Of a stretch of 36,227 bases of DNA, positions 33,032 to 36,227 are shown piece after piece. The translations under genes were made by a program, and so were the position numbers. The notes under the pieces were generated by a model that saw only the letters and a program-made list of their open reading frames with translations, had not been told where the DNA came from and did no database searches. The stretch is from Alphaproteobacteria bacterium (lineage in GTDB: Bacteria > Pseudomonadota > Alphaproteobacteria > UBA9655), in contig JABDEE010000008.1 of the NCBI GenBank assembly GCA_013287205.1, positions 1 to 36,227 on the forward strand, given 5' to 3'. Numbering within the stretch: the stretch's first letter is position 1; each line of letters starts with the position of its first letter.

Positions 33032-34204
33032 CTATCTGTCAATCTCCCCAAATACGATATCCAAGGACCCAATAATAGCGGGTACATCGGCCAGCATGTG
33101 GCCTTTGGCCATAAAGTCCAGGGCTTGGAGGAAGGCAAAGCTCGGGGGGCGGATCTTGCAGCGATAGGGACGGTTACTCCCATCGGCAATGAGGTATACC
33201 CCGAACTCTCCCTTCGGAGCCTCAACAGCCGTATAGGTCTCCCCAGCGGGCACATGGTACCCTTCCGTGTAAAGCTTAAAGTGGTGAATCATGGCTTCCA
33301 TGGAGGTCTTCATCTCTGCGCGGGGGGGAGGCGACACCTTGAAATTTTGACTCTTCACAGGACCTTCAGGCATTTTCTCAAGACATTGATTGATGATACG
33401 CACGCTTTGGCGCATTTCCGCCATGCGCACCAGATACCGGTCGTAACAATCCCCGTTGCGCCCCACGGGGATGAGGAAATCCATCTCCTCATAGACCTCA
33501 TAGGGTTGAGTACGCCGCAGATCCCATGCCACATTGGAGGCGCGCAGCATGGGACCTGTGAAGCTCCAATCAAGAGCTTGCTCATCGGTCACAACGCCAA
33601 TCCCTACGGTGCGTTGTTTAAAGATGCGGTTGTTTGTCAGAAGGGTTTCGATGTCATCCAACACACTCGGGAAGCGCTCCGCAAACGCTGCGATATCTTC
33701 TGCAAGACCCACTGGCATATCCGCATGGACCCCTCCCGGGCGGAAGTAGGCTGCATGCATGCGCGCCCCCGACACGCGCTCATAAAAGCCCATCAGAACC
33801 TCCCGTTCCTCAAATCCCCACAAAAGAGGCGTCGTGGCGCCGACATCCAAGGCCATGGTGGTGATGTTCAGCAAGTGATTCAGAAGGCGGGTAATCTCTG
33901 AGAAAAGCACACGAATATATTTGGCGCGTACGGGCACCTCAAGTTTTAGCAATTTCTCAACCGCCAGCGCAAAGGCATGTTCCTGACACATGGGCGACAC
34001 GTAATCCAACCGATCAAAATAAGGAATGGCTTGCAGGTAGGTCTTATGCTCAATGAGCTTTTCCGTGCCTCGGTGGAGGAGCCCGATGTGTGGGTCGGCC
34101 CGCTCCACAATTTCCCCGTCCATCTCGAGAATGAGGCGCAACACCCCGTGAGCAGCCGGATGCTGGGGGCCAAAGTTCATAGTGAAAGTTTGGGACGTGG
34201 TCAT
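33032..34204 (-). CDS. nuoD: NADH-quinone oxidoreductase subunit D
   Basis: 49-kDa-type subunit near the quinone site (390 residues). [57 protein letters not shown] and [38 protein letters not shown] are the family blocks; it is very close to mitochondrial NDUFS2. The ATG at 34202-34204 overlaps the nuoC stop by four bases. The stop TAG is followed at once by the GC hairpins of repeat element copy C. Confidence 0.97.
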   Translation of the reverse strand: MTTSQTFTMNFGPQHPAAHGVLRLILEMDGEIVERADPHIGLLHRGTEKLIEHKTYLQAIPYFDRLDYVSPMCQEHAFALAVEKLLKLEVPVRAKYIRVLFSEITRLLNHLLNITTMALDVGATTPLLWGFEEREVLMGFYERVSGARMHAAYFRPGGVHADMPVGLAEDIAAFAERFPSVLDDIETLLTNNRIFKQRTVGIGVVTDEQALDWSFTGPMLRASNVAWDLRRTQPYEVYEEMDFLIPVGRNGDCYDRYLVRMAEMRQSVRIINQCLEKMPEGPVKSQNFKVSPPPRAEMKTSMEAMIHHFKLYTEGYHVPAGETYTAVEAPKGEFGVYLIADGSNRPYRCKIRPPSFAFLQALDFMAKGHMLADVPAIIGSLDIVFGEIDR

Positions 34205-34809
34205 GAAGCCTTCTTTCCAAGAGCTGCTGTTTCCATTGCTGCTGTTTCCATTGCCTCCCAAGGACTCTCAAAATCAAAGGTGCGGAAAGCTTGCGGTAAA
34301 TTCACAGGCTCATAAATCACGCGCTTTTGATCTTCATCATACCGCACTTCTCCATAACCGGTCAGAGGGAAATCTTTGCGCATGGGGTATCCCTCAAAGT
34401 CATAATCCGTCAGGATCCGCCGCAAATCCGGATGGTCTTCAAAGGGGATGCCATACATATCAAAGACTTCCCGTTCCCACCAATCGGCGCTGCTGTACAC
34501 AGAGGTGACAGACGGCACAGGAATGCCCTCCTCGATACCAATTTTGAGGCGAATACGACGATTATACACAAGGCTCAGCAGGTGATAGACAACCTCAAAG
34601 CGCAAATCTCTTTGGCCTAAATAGTCGACCCCACAAATGTCAATGAGTTGCGCAAATTGCAGTTGGTCCGACTCCCGCAGATAGGTCAGCACACGGGTCA
34701 CAGCAAGGGCATCGATGGTGAGGGTGAGCTCTCCCCATTCGACCCCATAAGCCAGACAATCTGTGCCAATGTCTTCCGCAATGAGGAATCCCATCTCTTC
34801 TAAGGTCAC
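34201..34809 (-). CDS. nuoC: NADH-quinone oxidoreductase subunit C
   Basis: 30-kDa-type subunit of the peripheral arm (202 residues). ERVY-like [37 protein letters not shown] is the family signature. It begins with GTG at 34807-34809, overlapping the nuoB stop (GTGA). At its end a 15-bp unit is repeated twice in tandem, encoding [16 protein letters not shown], beyond the usual end of the family at roughly FDFESPWE. Confidence 0.96.
   Translation of the reverse strand: MTLEEMGFLIAEDIGTDCLAYGVEWGELTLTIDALAVTRVLTYLRESDQLQFAQLIDICGVDYLGQRDLRFEVVYHLLSLVYNRRIRLKIGIEEGIPVPSVTSVYSSADWWEREVFDMYGIPFEDHPDLRRILTDYDFEGYPMRKDFPLTGYGEVRYDEDQKRVIYEPVNLPQAFRTFDFESPWEAMETAAMETAALGKKAS
34223..34252. repeat. 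15-bp tandem duplication in the 3' end of nuoC
   Basis: Two exact copies of GCTGCTGTTTCCATT (plus strand) occur side by side. On the coding strand they give the residues METAA twice. The unit length is a multiple of three, so the frame is kept. It lies in the non-conserved tail of NuoC, only twenty bases before the nuoD start. Confidence 0.9.
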
Positions 34810-35360
34810 TTTGAAAACACCTTCTGTCGCTTAATTTTACGCTGAAGCAATAAAATGCCATAAAGGAGAGCTTCTGCAGTGGGGGGGCACCCGGGCACAT
34901 ACACATCCACCGGCACAATGCGGTCACATCCCCGGACGACCGAATAGGAGTAGTGATAATACCCTCCGCCATTGGCGCAGGACCCCATGGAGATGACGTA
35001 CCGGGGCTCTGCCATCTGATCATAAACCTTGCGAAGGGCCGGGGCCATTTTGTTGGTGAGGGTGCCTGCTACAATCATCAGATCTGCTTGCCGAGGGCTG
35101 CCCCGAAAAACAACGCCAAACCGATCCAGATCGTACCGGGCGCCGGCAGCTTGCATCATCTCAATGGCACAGCAAGCGAGCCCAAAGGTCATGGGCCACA
35201 AGGATCCCGCTTGGGCCCAAGCTGCGATTTCATCGAGCTTTCCGATGATAAAACCAGGATTTCCAGGAGTCAGGGAACTGGCATCAGGAGTCAGGAGATA
35301 ACTGTCAAGTCCCCCCTCCTCTTTCCTGTTTCCTGCGTCCTGCTTGCTGGCACCTGTCAT
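34806..35360 (-). CDS. nuoB: NADH-quinone oxidoreductase subunit B (with an N-terminal extension)
   Basis: Subunit with the [4Fe-4S] cluster N2 that donates electrons to quinone. The 184-residue protein has [37 protein letters not shown] and [18 protein letters not shown], the four ligand cysteines in mitochondrial-type context. The ATG at 35358-35360 overlaps the nuoA stop (ATGA). Residues ~2-35 ([32 protein letters not shown]) are not family sequence; they contain direct-repeat-like DNA (ACTCCTGATGCC, GACTCCTGG) and look like a repeat insertion. Confidence 0.96.
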   Translation of the reverse strand: MTGASKQDAGNRKEEGGLDSYLLTPDASSLTPGNPGFIIGKLDEIAAWAQAGSLWPMTFGLACCAIEMMQAAGARYDLDRFGVVFRGSPRQADLMIVAGTLTNKMAPALRKVYDQMAEPRYVISMGSCANGGGYYHYSYSVVRGCDRIVPVDVYVPGCPPTAEALLYGILLLQRKIKRQKVFSK

Positions 35361-35749
35361 TCCCACTCCAACGCTCCCTTGCGCCATTCGTAAAAGAAGC
35401 CAATGCCAAGGATGCCCAAAAATACCATCATGGAGAAAAATCCACACAGGCCTATCTCCGTGAGGGTCACAGCCCAGGGAAATAAGAAGGCAATCTCGAG
35501 ATCAAAAATAATAAATAAAAGGGCTACTAGGTAAAAGCGGACATCAAACTTAAGTCTTGCGTCGCTAAAGGGGGCAAAACCACATTCATATGGTGCGTTT
35601 GTTGCTGCATCAGAGCGGCGCCTTTTCAAAAAAGAAAAGCTGAGAATGAGCAGTGAGAGACCAAACGCTATGCTCACAAAGACAAGAATCGGGAGATAGT
35701 CTCCCTCTCCTTTAGGGGTAAGAAGGTGCAGTATGTTTTGGGTCTCCAC
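35357..35749 (-). CDS. nuoA: NADH-quinone oxidoreductase subunit A
   Basis: Three-helix membrane subunit linking the membrane and peripheral arms (130 residues). [42 protein letters not shown] contains the cysteine loop and the conserved acidic residues. It starts with GTG (35747-35749), preceded by AAAGAG. It is the first gene of the nuo operon; about 40 bases upstream the minus strand has TATAGT (complement of 35786-35791), a possible -10 box without a clear -35. Confidence 0.95.
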   Translation of the reverse strand: METQNILHLLTPKGEGDYLPILVFVSIAFGLSLLILSFSFLKRRRSDAATNAPYECGFAPFSDARLKFDVRFYLVALLFIIFDLEIAFLFPWAVTLTEIGLCGFFSMMVFLGILGIGFFYEWRKGALEWE

Positions 35750-35967
35750 GTTCTTTTGCTCTTTATATCGGCTATTGTGGAAGGGACTATAGCAGATCCT
35801 CTCTTAAGGAACCAGGGGGCACGATCTCTCCGCGCAGATTGACGTAAAAAGGAGGGGTTTCTTCTGTAATAAAAAAATTATTATTGCATTAATAAAATTA
35901 ACTTGTATTTAACAATTTGCCTATAGACTAGATAACAATAAGATCGTTAATATTTTGAGAGCATATA

Positions 35968-36227
35968 TTGTCAATTAAAACAAATCTTCTTTATTCAGCT
36001 ATCCTTGTCGGACTAACAGGAGGTAGCGCCTTTGCCGGCGACCCCTTTGAGAGCAGAAGCTCTCTGAGACATAGAATGGCCATGCAATCGCGAGAATATG
36101 ATGATAGGGATGCGCAATTTCCTCATTTATCTAAAGTGCCACACTCTCCACTTTCTGCAGCTATAGAAGCTGCCCCTCCGCCTTCTGCCCCACCTGCTGA
36201 GTTTTCTGTTATTCGTAAAACTGTTCT
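35968..36227 (+). CDS. 5' part of a gene for an exported proline/alanine-rich protein (continues past the window)
   Basis: An open frame runs from TTG (35968-35970) to the window end, 86 codons. TTG is the only start before the signal peptide, and GAGAG lies six bases before it; an in-frame stop lies just upstream. The N-terminus SIKTNLLYSAILVGLTGGSAFAG is a signal peptide with likely cleavage after AFA. The mature part is polar, with an SPLSAAIEAAPPPSAPPAEF segment. No family is recognised. The 218-bp space between it and nuoA must hold the divergent promoters. Confidence 0.65.
   Translation, partial: MSIKTNLLYSAILVGLTGGSAFAGDPFESRSSLRHRMAMQSREYDDRDAQFPHLSKVPHSPLSAAIEAAPPPSAPPAEFSVIRKTV

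Noticed and set aside
33098-33901. Plus-strand open frame of 267 codons opposite nuoD
   Set aside because: It lies wholly inside the conserved nuoD gene; its histidine- and glycine-rich product has no family features.
1-36227. tRNA, rRNA, riboswitch or prophage genes
   Set aside because: I looked in the gaps for cloverleaf-like or conserved RNA motifs and for integrase or phage genes and saw none; the gaps are filled by repeats and short promoter-like stretches.

Overview
The window looks like an alphaproteobacterial chromosome segment, probably from a host-associated lineage of the Rickettsiales/Holosporales type. The pointers are the mitochondrion-like NuoB and NuoD sequences, the nuoN-birA junction, the petABC cluster, an lgt - NDUFAF7-type methyltransferase - pgeF block, and many palindromic repeats, one of them inserted in frame inside a protein gene. 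The species is not identifiable from the sequence alone.

Layout. 1-1109: a palindromic repeat, then ftsY (+). 1156-5633 (-): a respiratory/lipoylation cluster, read from right to left as a DUF2628-like membrane protein, petA (Rieske protein), a fused cytochrome b/c1 gene with two frameshifts in the c1 part, lipB, a DUF167 gene and a 58-residue secreted micro-protein. 5719-7431 (-): yebC, a LOG-family gene and ybgC, translationally coupled. 7568-8458 (+): galU, whose 3' end overlaps an opposing envelope-sugar cluster (8419-12514, -) of one GT2 and two polytopic GT39/GT83-type glycosyltransferases. 12895-14226 (+): a secreted, divergent TraB/GumN-like protein, convergent with priA (-). 16375-20110 (+): a transaldolase-like gene, lgt, the methyltransferase, pgeF and a small lipoprotein gene ending in a strong terminator. 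20225-35749 (-): birA and all fourteen nuo genes in the order nuoA-B-C-D-E-F-[opposite-strand ORF]-G-H-I-J-K-L-M-N-birA. 35968 to the end: the start of another secreted protein (+).

The main function is aerobic electron transport: complex I in full, complex III in full (if the c1 frameshifts are not real or are bypassed), lipoyl transfer for the 2-oxoacid dehydrogenases and a complex-I-type methyltransferase. Around it are envelope functions (lgt, pgeF, glycosyltransferases, galU) and protein targeting (ftsY).

The most unusual content is a family of about 125-210 bp elements at junctions between co-directional genes (petA/petB, petC/lipB, lgt/methyltransferase, nuoD/nuoE, and a remnant before petA). 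Most have arms made of 8-bp units, TGTAGCGG on the left and the reverse complement CCGCTACA on the right, around an AT-rich core with ATG codons; the nuoD/nuoE copy has only a weak left arm. In the sense direction the left arm carries a stop in all three frames and the right arm is open in all three frames. The copies supply the last codons or stop of the upstream gene (three of four) and the start codon and first ~20-35 residues of the downstream gene (three of four: LipB, cytochrome b, the methyltransferase). A second palindromic family (27-bp perfect terminal inverted repeats) lies upstream of ftsY and in frame inside a membrane glycosyltransferase.
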